In this document: positions 1 to 9,074 of the stretch, in pieces
Position numbering within the stretch: position 1 is the first letter of the stretch
How the letters are laid out: each line of letters begins with the position of its first letter
Origin: Lentibacillus saliphilus
GTDB lineage: Bacteria; Bacillota; Bacilli; Bacillales; Amphibacillaceae
Length of the DNA stretch: 64,000 nt
Reading direction: 5' to 3'
NCBI RefSeq assembly: GCF_019093865.1
Contig: NZ_JABJXD010000009.1
Coordinates: forward strand, 39,390-103,389
Position numbers and translations under genes: made by a program
Notes under the pieces: model-generated
What the model was told of the DNA's origin: nothing
Databases searched by the model: none
The model's input: the letters and a program-made list of their open reading frames with translations, nothing else

Positions 1-109
1 GCCGGAGCAGCGACTGCTCTGGCCACATTGTCTGAAAAGCACAAGTTATTATTAAGATGTTCACAGAACAAGTAAGAAATTTAATCAAACTATTTTCGAG
101 GTGAATGAG
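1..109. other. Left edge, unassigned, with short hairpin
   Basis: The first 75 bases form an open frame on the plus strand that ends in TAA at 73-75 and has no visible start. Its translation does not resemble the zinc-binding tail expected of SecA, which usually precedes prfB in Bacillus, so I leave it unassigned. A hairpin with arms GAGCAG and CTGCTC sits at about 4-18. GAGGTGA at about 99-105 is the ribosome binding site of prfB. Confidence 0.4.
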
Positions 110-1211
110 ATGGATATGACAGAAATTAGACAGGAATTAGATCAGATGGAAAAACGCATTGCGGACTTTAGGGGGTCTCTTTGACCTCGATACAAAAAAG
201 CAACGCATTGAGGAATTAGAGCTCGACATGACAGCACCAGGTTTTTGGGATGACCAGGCAAGTGCGCAAAAGGTGATTAATGAAGTGAACGGTTTGAAAT
301 CATATGTTGGTGCCTTTGAAGAGATTGCTCAGCAGCTTGAAGATTTAGAAGTATCGCATGAGCTTGTCAAAGAAGAAAATGATGAAGAACTGTTTGAAGA
401 GTTGGATAAAGAAACGCAAGCTTTAATGAAGGCTGTCAGTGAATTTGAACTACAGATGCTATTAAGTGATCCATATGATGCCAACAATGCTATTTTGGAA
501 TTGCATCCAGGTGCAGGTGGCACAGAGTCTCAGGACTGGGCGAGCATGCTATTAAGAATGTACCAGAGATGGGCGGAACAGAAAAACTTCCAAGTCGAAA
601 CGTTGGATTATCTTGCTGGCGATGAAGCGGGCGTAAAAAGTGTGACCTTATTAATAAAAGGTCACAACGCTTACGGTTATTTAAAGGCAGAAAAGGGTGT
701 TCATCGTCTCGTACGTATTTCTCCTTTTGACTCATCAGGCAGACGGCATACATCGTTTGTATCCTGTGATGTGCTCCCAGAAATAACAGATGATGTGGAC
801 GTCGACATTAAGAATGAAGATATCAAAATAGATACGTACAGAGCGAGCGGTGCTGGTGGACAGCACGTTAACAAAACCGATTCAGCAGTTCGTTTGACCC
901 ATATCCCGACAAATATTATCGTTACGTGTCAATCAGAACGGTCGCAAATTAAAAACCGAGAAACAGCGATGAAAATGCTGAAGGCAAAGCTGTATCAAGT
1001 AGAGCTTGAAAAGCAGCAGCAAGAACTCGCAGACATACGTGGTGAACAAAAAGAGATTGGCTGGGGCAGTCAAATTCGCTCCTACGTATTTCATCCTTAT
1101 ACGATGGTAAAGGATCATCGGACAAATGTAGAAGCGGGTAACGCGCAGGGCGTCATGGACGGTGACCTTGAACCATTTATCGATGCGTATTTGCGTTCAC
1201 AAATAAATTAA
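110..1211 (+). CDS. prfB: Peptide chain release factor 2, programmed +1 frameshift
   Basis: RF2 ends translation at UGA and UAA stop codons. The gene starts at ATG 110, runs 24 codons to an in-frame TGA at 182-184, then continues in the +1 frame from GAC 183. The slip site is CTT TGA C, preceded by a Shine-Dalgarno-like AGGGGG at 170-175, the classic autoregulatory RF2 frameshift: low RF2 lets ribosomes shift and make more RF2. The joined product is 366 residues, the normal length. The stop-codon recognition motif SPF is at about 204-206 and the peptidyl-hydrolysis motif GGQ at about 249-251. The cytochrome and ftsEX genes follow, as in B. subtilis. No terminator is seen directly after the gene. 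Confidence 0.97.
182..184 (+). promoter_or_regulatory. prfB: RF2 recoding site (in-frame UGA)
   Basis: The in-frame TGA is preceded by CTT and followed by C, with AGGGGG a few bases upstream. This matches the conserved RF2 +1 frameshift element exactly. The downstream frame continues as Asp-Leu-Asp. Confidence 0.95.
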
Positions 1212-1400
1212 CAGCTCAACTTCCATTAAATGTCAACAAATTGACACATTTCTTCTAGTGCAGGCGGCATATGCATTTATGTAAGATATCTACTGTAATG
1301 ATATTGGTAACGTCATTGCATAACCATTTAAAAAATGCCGTATTCGGTTATACTTAAGAAGACATATATTTTACAACATTAGATAGGGGGATGTATCAAT

Positions 1401-1712
1401 TTGAAGAAATGGTTAATAGCGTTGTTACTTGGTATAGTTCTGACCCTCGGAGCTTGTGGCGGCGGAAATGATAACAGTAGCGGTGGAGAAGTTAGTGAAG
1501 CAGACAGCATTTACAAAAGCAATTGTGCATCTTGTCATGGTGGTGACCTTGGCGGCGGCATGGGACCTGACCTAACGTCAATTGGTTCCAAGTATTCTAA
1601 GGATGATATTATTGATATCATTCAAAACGGGAAAGGTTCAATGCAGCCTATAAAAGGTGTCACAGATGAGGAAGCAGATACGCTTGCAAGCTGGTTAGCG
1701 AATAAAAAATAA
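1401..1712 (+). CDS. cccB: Cytochrome c-551-like lipoprotein
   Basis: This is a small membrane-anchored c-type cytochrome that carries electrons on the outer face of the cell membrane. The 103-residue protein has a lipoprotein signal peptide with a lipobox ending at Cys19, an acidic Gly/Ser-rich linker, then one class I cytochrome domain. The haem-binding motif is CASCH at 42-46, and Met81 is the likely distal ligand. The start is TTG 1401 with AGGGGG about ten bases upstream. Its place between prfB and ftsE is the same as cccB of B. subtilis. A terminator follows. Its partner is probably a cytochrome c oxidase, which is not in this window. Confidence 0.9.
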   Translation: MKKWLIALLLGIVLTLGACGGGNDNSSGGEVSEADSIYKSNCASCHGGDLGGGMGPDLTSIGSKYSKDDIIDIIQNGKGSMQPIKGVTDEEADTLASWLANKK

Positions 1713-1721
1713 GCAATAACT

Positions 1722-1761
1722 AAAAACTGTCCACATTTAATATGCGGGCAGTTTTTTTGTT
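1722..1761 (+). terminator. Rho-independent terminator after cccB
   Basis: Arms of the form AAAACTGTCC and GGGCAGTTTT surround an AT-rich loop and are followed by a run of T. Confidence 0.85.
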
Positions 1762-1837
1762 AGAAATTTTAAGATTGTTATGTGTATTAGACTGAAATGT
1801 AAATGTAATAATTTTACGCCCAAAATCATTGCCGAAA

Positions 1838-1850
1838 AATGTTATAATGA
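1838..1850 (+). promoter_or_regulatory. Extended -10 promoter for ftsEX
   Basis: TGTTATAAT gives a TG-extended -10 (TATAAT at 1843-1848); no good -35 is visible. The leader downstream can pair GGTCATT (about 1857) with AATGACC (about 1897). Confidence 0.5.
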
Positions 1851-1937
1851 GTAAAAGGTCATTATCTCTGTTTTTTGGAAGAGCATTCTGATAACAATGA
1901 CCAATGAAAAATTACTTATTTAAAAGGTGAGTTGACA

Positions 1938-2624
1938 ATGATTTTAATGGATGACATATATAAGAAATACGCAAATGGTGTCACAGCGCTTAATGGTATA
2001 AGCGTTGATATTAAACAAGGTGAATTTGTTTATATTGTTGGTCCAAGTGGGGCTGGTAAATCAACATTTATTAAATTGATGTATCGACAAGAAAAGCCAA
2101 CTTCTGGAAAAATCATAATTAATGAAAAGGACTTACAAACACTGCAAGAAAAGGAAATTCCTTACTTACGCAGAGATATCGGTGTTGTCTTTCAGGATTT
2201 CAAACTACTTCCTAGATTGACAGTCTATGAAAATATTGCATTTGCTTTGGAAGTTATTGAAGAAACACCACGAAATATAAGAAGACGTGTGATGGATGTC
2301 TTAGATTTAGTTGGATTGAAAAACAAAGCACGGTTTATTCCTGATGAATTATCAGGTGGTGAACAACAACGTGTGTCAATTGCTAGAGCCATTGTCAATC
2401 ATCCAAAACTGGTGATTGCTGATGAGCCGACTGGGAATTTGGACCCAGATACATCATGGGAAATTATGAGAACGTTAGAAGAAATTAATGATAAAGGAAC
2501 GACTATCATTATGGCTACACATAGTAAAGAAATTGTTAACAAAATAAAAAAACGCGTCATTGCAATAGAAAACGGCGTCATTGTGCGTGATGAGCATCGA
2601 GGTGAATACGGTTATGAAGTTTAG
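1938..2624 (+). CDS. ftsE: Cell division ATP-binding protein FtsE
   Basis: FtsE is the cytoplasmic ATPase of the FtsEX complex, which transmits energy to cell-wall hydrolases at the division or elongation site. ATG 1938 is preferred over TTG 1932 because AAAGGTGA lies seven bases before it; the resulting 228 residues equal the usual length. The ABC motifs are in order: Walker A GPSGAGKST at 35-43, signature LSGGEQQR at 138-145, Walker B ending ADEP at about 161-164. The gene overlaps ftsX by 11 bases, so the two are translationally linked. In Bacillus, FtsEX activates the endopeptidase CwlO; no such hydrolase is in this window. Confidence 0.95.
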   Translation: MILMDDIYKKYANGVTALNGISVDIKQGEFVYIVGPSGAGKSTFIKLMYRQEKPTSGKIIINEKDLQTLQEKEIPYLRRDIGVVFQDFKLLPRLTVYENIAFALEVIEETPRNIRRRVMDVLDLVGLKNKARFIPDELSGGEQQRVSIARAIVNHPKLVIADEPTGNLDPDTSWEIMRTLEEINDKGTTIIMATHSKEIVNKIKKRVIAIENGVIVRDEHRGEYGYEV

Positions 2625-3507
2625 AACGCTGAAACGTCATTTTCGAGAAGGCATTAAAAACATATTCCGAAACGGGTGGATGTCGATTGCATCAATAGGT
2701 GCTGTGACGGTTACACTCGTTCTTGTAAGTGCATTTCTCATAATTATGCTGAATTTAAACCAGATGGCTAAAAAAGTAGAAGCGGATGTTGTTATTAATG
2801 CGCTTATTGATTTGACGGCTGATTCAGAGGACATAAAGGCACTAGGTGAAGATATCGAAAAGCTCGATGGTGTTGAGTCGGTTATCTTTTCATCAAACGA
2901 TGAAGAATTAAAGAAATTTATGGATAGTATGGGTGATGAAGGCGATTCATGGGGTCTCATTGATCAAGATAACCCATTAAGACATACGTATATTGTACAG
3001 CCGGCTAACCCCGGTGACACAGAACCACTTGCCAAAAAAATAGAAGAAATGGCCAATGTTTATAAAGTAAATTATGGACAAGATGTCATTAAAAATCTAT
3101 TTCAATTTAATAAATACGCACGAACAATTGGGCTCGTTCTTATAGGCGGTCTGATTTTAACAGCCATTTTTCTAATATCTAATACGATCAAAATAACGAT
3201 CATGGCCCGAAGTCGTGAAATTGGTATTATGAAGCTTGTCGGTGCGACAAATAACTTCATTCGCTGGCCTTTCTTTATTGAAGGGATGTTTCTCGGTATA
3301 CTAGGGGCAATTATACCTATCATGAGTGTGCTTGGTATCTATTATTATATTGACGCCAATGTGGTTGATCGCATCACTTATGAGTTCTTCGATATTTTAC
3401 CGTTCAATCCGTTTGCGTGGCAATTATCGCTATTGGTACTTGCTATAGGCGCATTAATCGGGATTTGGGGCAGTGTTATGAGTGTCCGTAAATTCTTGAA
3501 TGTATAA
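2614..3507 (+). CDS. ftsX: Cell division permease-like protein FtsX
   Basis: FtsX is the membrane partner of FtsE. The start is ATG 2614 (GAGGTGAA seven bases upstream), giving 297 residues, the family length. A short cytoplasmic N-terminus is followed by a membrane helix near residues 25-45, an extracellular domain of about 120 residues, and three C-terminal helices, matching the four-helix FtsX topology. The conserved RNGWM segment is near residue 18. A perfect 14-base palindrome (3511-3524) lies just after the stop codon and a 13-bp stem hairpin follows at 3562-3595. Confidence 0.95.
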   Translation: MKFRTLKRHFREGIKNIFRNGWMSIASIGAVTVTLVLVSAFLIIMLNLNQMAKKVEADVVINALIDLTADSEDIKALGEDIEKLDGVESVIFSSNDEELKKFMDSMGDEGDSWGLIDQDNPLRHTYIVQPANPGDTEPLAKKIEEMANVYKVNYGQDVIKNLFQFNKYARTIGLVLIGGLILTAIFLISNTIKITIMARSREIGIMKLVGATNNFIRWPFFIEGMFLGILGAIIPIMSVLGIYYYIDANVVDRITYEFFDILPFNPFAWQLSLLVLAIGALIGIWGSVMSVRKFLNV

Positions 3508-3510
3508 GGG

Positions 3511-3595
3511 CGCACTTAAGTGCGAAACATGATTTGCAGAAAAGACGAATAACATCTACGATTAAAGACATCACATAATGGTTTGTGATGTCTTT
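3511..3595 (+). terminator. Palindrome and hairpin after ftsX
   Basis: CGCACTTAAGTGCG is a perfect palindrome four bases after the ftsX stop. A second, perfect 13-bp stem (arms TAAAGACATCACA and TGTGATGTCTTTA, 3562-3595) follows but has no strong T tract. Together they probably end or stabilise the ftsEX transcript. Confidence 0.55.
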
Positions 3596-3700
3596 ATGAT
3601 TTCTAAAATACGTGCTTTTCACGTATAATGTATTAACAACGAACGATTGTGTTTTGATTGTTGGGGATGAGCACGTGATACATATGATAGAGGTGACTTT

Positions 3701-5161
3701 ATGAAAATGAAAAAGCTACACATTGTGTTGATACTAATGCTCGCATTTGTCCTTGGGCTTTCTGGGGCTTATGTAGGCAGTAAGCTGGCTCAGACAGATC
3801 AACCGATTGAACAAGAAGAGGGAGCGACCAATAACCAATCGAATGCGGATCGCCCAGATACTGTACAGCCGGATAAACTGAGTAAGGTTACTCAGACGTA
3901 TGCTTTGATTAAAGAACACTTTATTGAGGACGTTGAGGATCAGAAGTTAATCGAAGGCGCAATTCAAGGCATGCTTCAAGTGCTTGAAGATCCTTTTACA
4001 TCTTACATGGATGCTGAGACGATGAAGTCCTTTAATGAGCAAATTGAGTCTTCTTTTGAAGGAATCGGAGCAGAAGTAAGCTTAACGAATGGCGTCGTTA
4101 CGATCGTATCACCTATTAAGGATTCACCAGCAGAAGCTGCAGGCTTACGGCCGAATGATAAAGTGTTGAGTGTTGATGGTGAGAGTATTGCAGGACTCGA
4201 CCTTAATGAAGCTGTTGAAAAGATTCGTGGAGAAAAAGGTTCGGAAGTCGTTTTAGAAATTCAACGAACAGGCATATCTGAGTCATTTGATGTAACGATT
4301 GTTAGAGATGAGATTCCAGTTGAAACCGTTTATTCGGACATGAAGACAGCTGATGGTAAAAAGACTGGTATCATTGAAATCGCTTCATTCTCGGAACATA
4401 CAGCTGAGGAGTTTACGACGCACCTTAATCAGCTTGAAGAAGATGGAATGAACGGTCTCGTAATCGATGTAAGAGGCAACCCGGGCGGCATACTTGAAGT
4501 TGTTGAAGATATTTTAGGACACTTTATCCCGAGTGATATGCCTTATATTCAAATTGAGAATCCAGATGGAACGAAGGATAAGTTTTACTCCAGTATTGAA
4601 GGTAAAAAAGATTATCCGATTAATGTTTTGATAGATGAAGGCAGTGCCTCCGCATCTGAAATTCTCGCAGTTGCGATGAAGGAAGCGGGCTATGATGTTA
4701 TCGGTAAAACGAGCTATGGTAAAGGGACTGTCCAAAAGGCAATTCCGATTGACGAGGATGGCAGTGCCATTAAGCTGACATTTTATAAGTGGTTATCGCC
4801 AAATGGCAAGTGGATTAACGAGGTTGGTGTTGAACCGACAATAGAGGTTGATCAGCCTGAGTACTATTACACGAGCCCTATAGATGTTGAAGAACCGCTA
4901 CAGTATGACCAAACAGGTGAAAAGATTAAGAACATCCAATTGATGCTCGAAGGCCTTGGGTATAATCCAGGTCGGAAAGATGGCTATTTTAACCAGGAAA
5001 CAGAAGCTGCAGTAAAGGCGTTTCAAGCAGATGAAAAGCTCACCAGCTCTGGGCAGGTTGATAAGGATACAGCTGGTCGTCTTGCAGAAAAAATGATTCA
5101 AAAAGTTCGAAGTGGGGATGACGACCGCCAGCTTGAAGAGGCATTAAATGTCTTATATTAA
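3701..5161 (+). CDS. ctpB: S41-family carboxyl-terminal processing protease
   Basis: This is a secreted, membrane-tethered serine protease of the CtpA/CtpB type. In B. subtilis CtpB cleaves SpoIVFA to trigger sigma-K activation late in sporulation. The 486-residue protein has an N-terminal membrane anchor (about 6-28), a PDZ domain near 110-190, the S41 core with the catalytic serine in the GSASAS stretch (314-319) and catalytic Lys341 in SYGKGT, and a C-terminal peptidoglycan-binding_1 domain (about 405-465). The start is clear, with GAGGTGA upstream. It lies between ftsEX and minJ, as in B. subtilis. A general extracytoplasmic role rather than a sporulation role is possible. Confidence 0.9.
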   Translation: MKMKKLHIVLILMLAFVLGLSGAYVGSKLAQTDQPIEQEEGATNNQSNADRPDTVQPDKLSKVTQTYALIKEHFIEDVEDQKLIEGAIQGMLQVLEDPFTSYMDAETMKSFNEQIESSFEGIGAEVSLTNGVVTIVSPIKDSPAEAAGLRPNDKVLSVDGESIAGLDLNEAVEKIRGEKGSEVVLEIQRTGISESFDVTIVRDEIPVETVYSDMKTADGKKTGIIEIASFSEHTAEEFTTHLNQLEEDGMNGLVIDVRGNPGGILEVVEDILGHFIPSDMPYIQIENPDGTKDKFYSSIEGKKDYPINVLIDEGSASASEILAVAMKEAGYDVIGKTSYGKGTVQKAIPIDEDGSAIKLTFYKWLSPNGKWINEVGVEPTIEVDQPEYYYTSPIDVEEPLQYDQTGEKIKNIQLMLEGLGYNPGRKDGYFNQETEAAVKAFQADEKLTSSGQVDKDTAGRLAEKMIQKVRSGDDDRQLEEALNVLY

Positions 5162-5205
5162 AGGTAGTATGAATGTCTTTGTTTAGCATGATTGGACTTG
5201 AGCTC

Positions 5206-5238
5206 GAGAATTCCGCAGGCGAGGCGTGCGGAATTCTC
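5206..5238 (+). terminator. Hairpin after ctpB
   Basis: A perfect 11-bp stem (GAGAATTCCGC with GCGGAATTCTC) with an 11-base loop follows the ctpB stop. The T tract is weak, so it may be a terminator or an mRNA-stabilising hairpin. Confidence 0.6.
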
Positions 5239-5316
5239 CTTATACATATTAAGTAAATCATTTCGGTTAGTCGGACTAAAATGATGACAAGGCATTCGAG
5301 GGAGTAGGTGAATATC

Positions 5317-6489
5317 GTGTTGGAAGAATGGGGCATTGAACTGGCTAAAGGTGTAGGCCGGTTATTTTTAAACCCGCTATTATATTGGTTCATTATATTG
5401 GTTTTTGTCGTAGGATATAAAAGGATTCGTCGTAGTCGGCGCACTTTTGGAACGAAAATTTTCGGTGTTGGCGATGAATTATCTTATACGTTGGGGACAT
5501 CTTTACTTGCAGGTACTTTCATTTCAATTGTGTTCATCGGTGGAGGCGTTGTATTTTCATATCAAACGCTGTTCTTATTAAGTATTGTCTTCATCTTACT
5601 CAGTTGTACATTTCGTTTGACACTTTTGTCTCCAAGCTATTCTGTAGGTATTGCATATTTATTGCTCTTATTCTTACCTCTTGTTATAGAACGTCAGTCT
5701 TTCTTTAAACAGTCTTTGTTTGCGGAAACGAATTTCGTAGGATTGTCGCTCTTAGTTGGCCTGTTTCTTATTGTGGAGGGTTTCTTGCTGAAACAGACGA
5801 AAAACGCCCATACATATCCTGATCTCTATTTAACGCGTCGTGGTAAATGGATTGGTCGTCATCATCTTAGTAAGTTGGCTGTAATTCCTTTCTTTACGCT
5901 TATACCTACAGGAACGTTAGAGCCTTTTGCTGATTATTGGCCTTACGTAGCGATAAATGGAGAAACGTATGGACTAATCTTGTTCCCATTTGTCATTGGT
6001 TTTGACCATATCGCTAAAGGAACGCTGCCGCAAAAAGCTGCCGAACGCTTATCTCGTTCAACGATATTACATGGCTTAATCGTCTTATTCTTCGCAGTCG
6101 GTAGTATTTATGTTGGCTGGTTAGCGACAATTGCCATTGGGGTCGCCATTCTAGGAAAAGAGCTGATCAATTATCGTTATCGCATCACTGAATCCCAAAA
6201 ACGCCCGTATTTTCCTGAGCGTGATCAAGGATTGGCTGTTCTAGAGATCATCCCAGAATCACCTGCTGCACGTCTCGATATCATGGCAGGTGATACGATC
6301 AAAAAAGTAAATGGAAAGCAAGTTGATTCCATTCAGACGTTTTATGAAGCGTTACAATATAGCGGTGCATTTTTTAAACTAGAGCTCATTGATACGAGAG
6401 GGGAAATACGCTTCGTACAAAGCGCCTTTTATGAAGGTGAGCATCATGAACTCGGAATTGTATTTGTAAAACCACCTTTTCGACATTAA
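5317..6489 (+). CDS. minJ: MinJ-like membrane protein with PDZ domain
   Basis: MinJ bridges DivIVA and MinD at poles and septa and so helps place the division site. The protein of about 390 residues begins with several hydrophobic helices (most of residues 10-290) and ends in a cytoplasmic PDZ domain (about 295-385). The start is uncertain: GTG 5317 is preferred because AGGTG lies six bases upstream, while GTG 5308 is only three bases from its candidate site. Length and topology match B. subtilis MinJ (YvjD), and the position after ctpB is the same. Sequence similarity beyond the PDZ domain is judged from memory only. Confidence 0.82.
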   Translation: MLEEWGIELAKGVGRLFLNPLLYWFIILVFVVGYKRIRRSRRTFGTKIFGVGDELSYTLGTSLLAGTFISIVFIGGGVVFSYQTLFLLSIVFILLSCTFRLTLLSPSYSVGIAYLLLLFLPLVIERQSFFKQSLFAETNFVGLSLLVGLFLIVEGFLLKQTKNAHTYPDLYLTRRGKWIGRHHLSKLAVIPFFTLIPTGTLEPFADYWPYVAINGETYGLILFPFVIGFDHIAKGTLPQKAAERLSRSTILHGLIVLFFAVGSIYVGWLATIAIGVAILGKELINYRYRITESQKRPYFPERDQGLAVLEIIPESPAARLDIMAGDTIKKVNGKQVDSIQTFYEALQYSGAFFKLELIDTRGEIRFVQSAFYEGEHHELGIVFVKPPFRH

Positions 6490-6511
6490 AAAGAAAAATT
6501 TCTTAAAAAAG

Positions 6512-6555
6512 GGAATCAACATCGACGCGACCTGGTCGGATGTTGATCCTTTTTT
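6512..6555 (+). terminator. Terminator after minJ
   Basis: GGAATCAACATC pairs with GATGTTGATCC, followed by six T. Confidence 0.85.
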
Positions 6556-6858
6556 GTTACATGTACATTCGACTTAACGCCGTTGGAAATCCTCATCAAT
6601 CGGAGAGCGCATTATGTCATTTAATTCTTACGTCAAAAAAGTCGAAAGAATATCTTATACATATTTTATGCTTCATAACACATTATAATTGATGTTAAAA
6701 GATGGGAAGGATAGGCGCTTATAAGACCATGCATACATAAATGAAGGGGAGAGTAGATCGGAGTTATGATAAGGTTTCAAGGTTACGTTATATTTATGAT
6801 CAGTATGGGTGGTCGACATGTTGACGTGGTTACAGTAAGTTTAAAACACCAAAAAAGT
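6556..6858. other. Long intergenic region, no supported gene
   Basis: In B. subtilis csbA lies in front of uvrB; no CsbA-like membrane protein is visible here. The only short frame with a plausible start (6766-6885, 39 codons) overlaps the uvrB promoter and resembles nothing I know. Confidence 0.5.
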
Positions 6859-6886
6859 CGAATGCCTGTTCTGTTTATGATATAAT
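6859..6886 (+). promoter_or_regulatory. LexA (SOS) box and -10 upstream of uvrB
   Basis: CGAATGCCTGTTCT at 6859-6872 fits the Bacillus SOS box (CGAAC-N4-GTTCG) with two or three mismatches. A consensus -10, TATAAT, is at 6881-6886, so the box covers the -35 region, the expected arrangement for repression. The uvr genes are classical SOS targets. Confidence 0.65.
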
Positions 6887-6906
6887 CATAAATGTTACGA
6901 AATAAT

Positions 6907-6929
6907 ATCGGCTAGCGTGCCGATTTTTT
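6907..6929 (+). terminator. Terminator hairpin in the uvrB leader
   Basis: ATCGGC pairs with GCCGAT across a six-base loop, and six T follow. It lies about 20 bases after the -10 element and 155 bases before uvrB, so it would stop most transcripts from the LexA-box promoter unless overcome. Confidence 0.6.
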
Positions 6930-7084
6930 GATTGAACGGATGAGTATGTGTTACACAAAAGAATAGAAGGTTCTTTTATTCGGATGATTTAGAAATGGAT
7001 TCAGCCGGACAGTTTGTCGGAAATAAGTGTAAATGGTTAAATTGTCCGTTAATGCGACATGAAATTGAGTAGGAGGCTTGCATT

Positions 7085-9067
7085 GTGGATCATACGTTTG
7101 AACTGGTGTCGCCTTACGAACCGCAAGGCGATCAGCCAAAAGCAATTAAAGAATTAGTAGATAACATTCTTGCTGGTCAACGGCACCAGACCTTGTTAGG
7201 GGCAACCGGCACGGGAAAAACATTTACCGTTTCTAATGTCGTCAAGGAAATTAATCGACCGACGTTGGTTATTGCTCATAATAAAACGCTTGCCGGTCAG
7301 TTATACAGCGAATTCAAAGAATTTTTTCCGAATAATGCTGTTGAATATTTTGTCAGCTATTACGATTATTATCAACCAGAGGCTTATGTACCATCGACGG
7401 ATACGTTCATTGAAAAGGATGCAAGCATTAATGATGAAATTGATAAGCTTCGTCACTCTGCTACATCATCTCTGTTTGAAAGAGAGGACGTTCTGATCGT
7501 TGCAAGTGTTTCATGTATTTATGGTCTCGGTTCTCCAGAAGAATACGGAAGCCAAGTGTTGTCCCTTCGTATGGGTATGGAAAAAGATCGTGATGAACTG
7601 TTGCGCAATCTTGTTGATATACAGTATGCGAGAAATGATATTGATTTTCAGCGTGGCACATTTCGGGTTAGGGGTGACTCGGTTGAAATTATTCCTGCAT
7701 CCCATGAAGAGCATTGTATGCGTATTGAATTTTTCGGCGATGAAATTGACAGAATTCGGGAAGTTGATGCATTGACAGGTGAAATTATCGGTGACCGTGA
7801 GCATGTTGCGATTTTCCCTGCTTCTCACTTTGTGACCCGTGAAGAAAAGCTCAAAAAAGCGATTATCAATATTGAGAAAGAGCTTGAAGAACGTCTAAAG
7901 GAATTAAGGGACGATAACAAGCTTTTAGAAGCTCAAAGGCTCGAACAACGGACAAAATATGATTTGGAAATGATGAATGAAATGGGCTTTTGCTCTGGTA
8001 TTGAGAACTATTCACGTCATTTGACTTTCCGAGAAGCGGGTGCAACGCCTTATACGCTTCTGGACTATTTTCCAGACGACTTTCTCGTTGTTATTGATGA
8101 GTCGCATGTGACGCTCCCACAAATTCGAGGCATGTACAATGGAGACAGAGCTCGAAAGCAAGTCCTTGTTGATCATGGATTTAGACTGCCGTCAGCCTTA
8201 GACAATCGGCCACTTAAATTTGATGAATTTGAAACAAATACGCATCAGCTTGTATACGTATCAGCGACACCTGGTCCATATGAGCTGGAACATACACCAT
8301 ATATGACAGAGCAAATTATTCGTCCTACCGGATTGCTTGATCCGGAAATAGAGGTTCGTCCTATTGATGGGCAAATTGATAACTTAATCGGTGAGATTAA
8401 TATTCGTGCGGAAAAAAATGAACGTGTTCTCGTAACGACATTAACGAAAAAAATGTCAGAGGACTTAACCGATTATTTGAAGGAGATTGGTATTAAAGTT
8501 GCTTACCTTCATTCGGAAATTAAGACGCTAGAACGCATCGAAATTATCCGAGATCTTCGTGTTGGAAAGTATGATGTGCTCATTGGCATCAATCTACTTC
8601 GTGAAGGACTTGATATACCTGAAGTATCTCTTGTAGCGATACTTGATGCGGATAAAGAAGGCTTCCTCAGATCGGAACGCTCTCTTATTCAAACGATGGG
8701 ACGTGCCGCTCGAAATGAAAATGGCCGCGTTATTATGTACGCTGATAAAATAACCCATTCAATGCAAGTTGCAATGGATGAGACGAATCGCCGTCGAGAG
8801 AAGCAACAGGCCTATAATAAGGCACACGGAATTACGCCAAAAACAATTAAAAAAGATGTGAGAGACGTTATTCGTGCAACAATGGCAGCCGAAGAACAAG
8901 AAGGCTACACGGATAAAGCTGCCAGCTTATCAAAATTAGATAAGAAAGACAAAGCCCAAGTGATTGAACAGATGGAAAAAGAAATGAAGGAAGCTGCAAA
9001 AGCACTTGATTTTGAGAAGGCAGCTGAGCTACGCGACGTCATTTTTGAACTTAAAGCGGAAGGGTGA
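7085..9067 (+). CDS. uvrB: Excinuclease ABC subunit B
   Basis: UvrB is the central damage-verification helicase of nucleotide excision repair. It is loaded by UvrA and recruits UvrC. The start is GTG 7085 with AGGAGG at 7070-7075. The 660-residue protein has Walker A at about 39-46 (GATGTGKT), the Tyr-rich beta-hairpin that wedges DNA strands ([10 protein letters not shown], about 92-101), the DEXX-type motif DESH, helicase motif VI (QTMGRAARN), and a C-terminal UVR domain (about 620-655) that binds UvrC. uvrA starts eight bases after the stop, so the two are one operon under the LexA-like box. Confidence 0.97.
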   Translation: MDHTFELVSPYEPQGDQPKAIKELVDNILAGQRHQTLLGATGTGKTFTVSNVVKEINRPTLVIAHNKTLAGQLYSEFKEFFPNNAVEYFVSYYDYYQPEAYVPSTDTFIEKDASINDEIDKLRHSATSSLFEREDVLIVASVSCIYGLGSPEEYGSQVLSLRMGMEKDRDELLRNLVDIQYARNDIDFQRGTFRVRGDSVEIIPASHEEHCMRIEFFGDEIDRIREVDALTGEIIGDREHVAIFPASHFVTREEKLKKAIINIEKELEERLKELRDDNKLLEAQRLEQRTKYDLEMMNEMGFCSGIENYSRHLTFREAGATPYTLLDYFPDDFLVVIDESHVTLPQIRGMYNGDRARKQVLVDHGFRLPSALDNRPLKFDEFETNTHQLVYVSATPGPYELEHTPYMTEQIIRPTGLLDPEIEVRPIDGQIDNLIGEINIRAEKNERVLVTTLTKKMSEDLTDYLKEIGIKVAYLHSEIKTLERIEIIRDLRVGKYDVLIGINLLREGLDIPEVSLVAILDADKEGFLRSERSLIQTMGRAARNENGRVIMYADKITHSMQVAMDETNRRREKQQAYNKAHGITPKTIKKDVRDVIRATMAAEEQEGYTDKAASLSKLDKKDKAQVIEQMEKEMKEAAKALDFEKAAELRDVIFELKAEG

Positions 9068-9074
9068 CCTGTAC

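Noticed and set aside
1..75. 3' end of secA
   Set aside because: The expected position fits, but none of the three frames shows the Cys-rich zinc-binding tail of SecA.
6766..6885. 39-codon frame before uvrB
   Set aside because: It overlaps the LexA-like box and the -10, ends inside the promoter, and resembles no known protein.
7461..7828. Open frames in other phases within uvrB, and similar long frames opposite uvrA, rnr and gpmI
   Set aside because: They are shadows of conserved genes with no ribosome binding site or recognisable protein.
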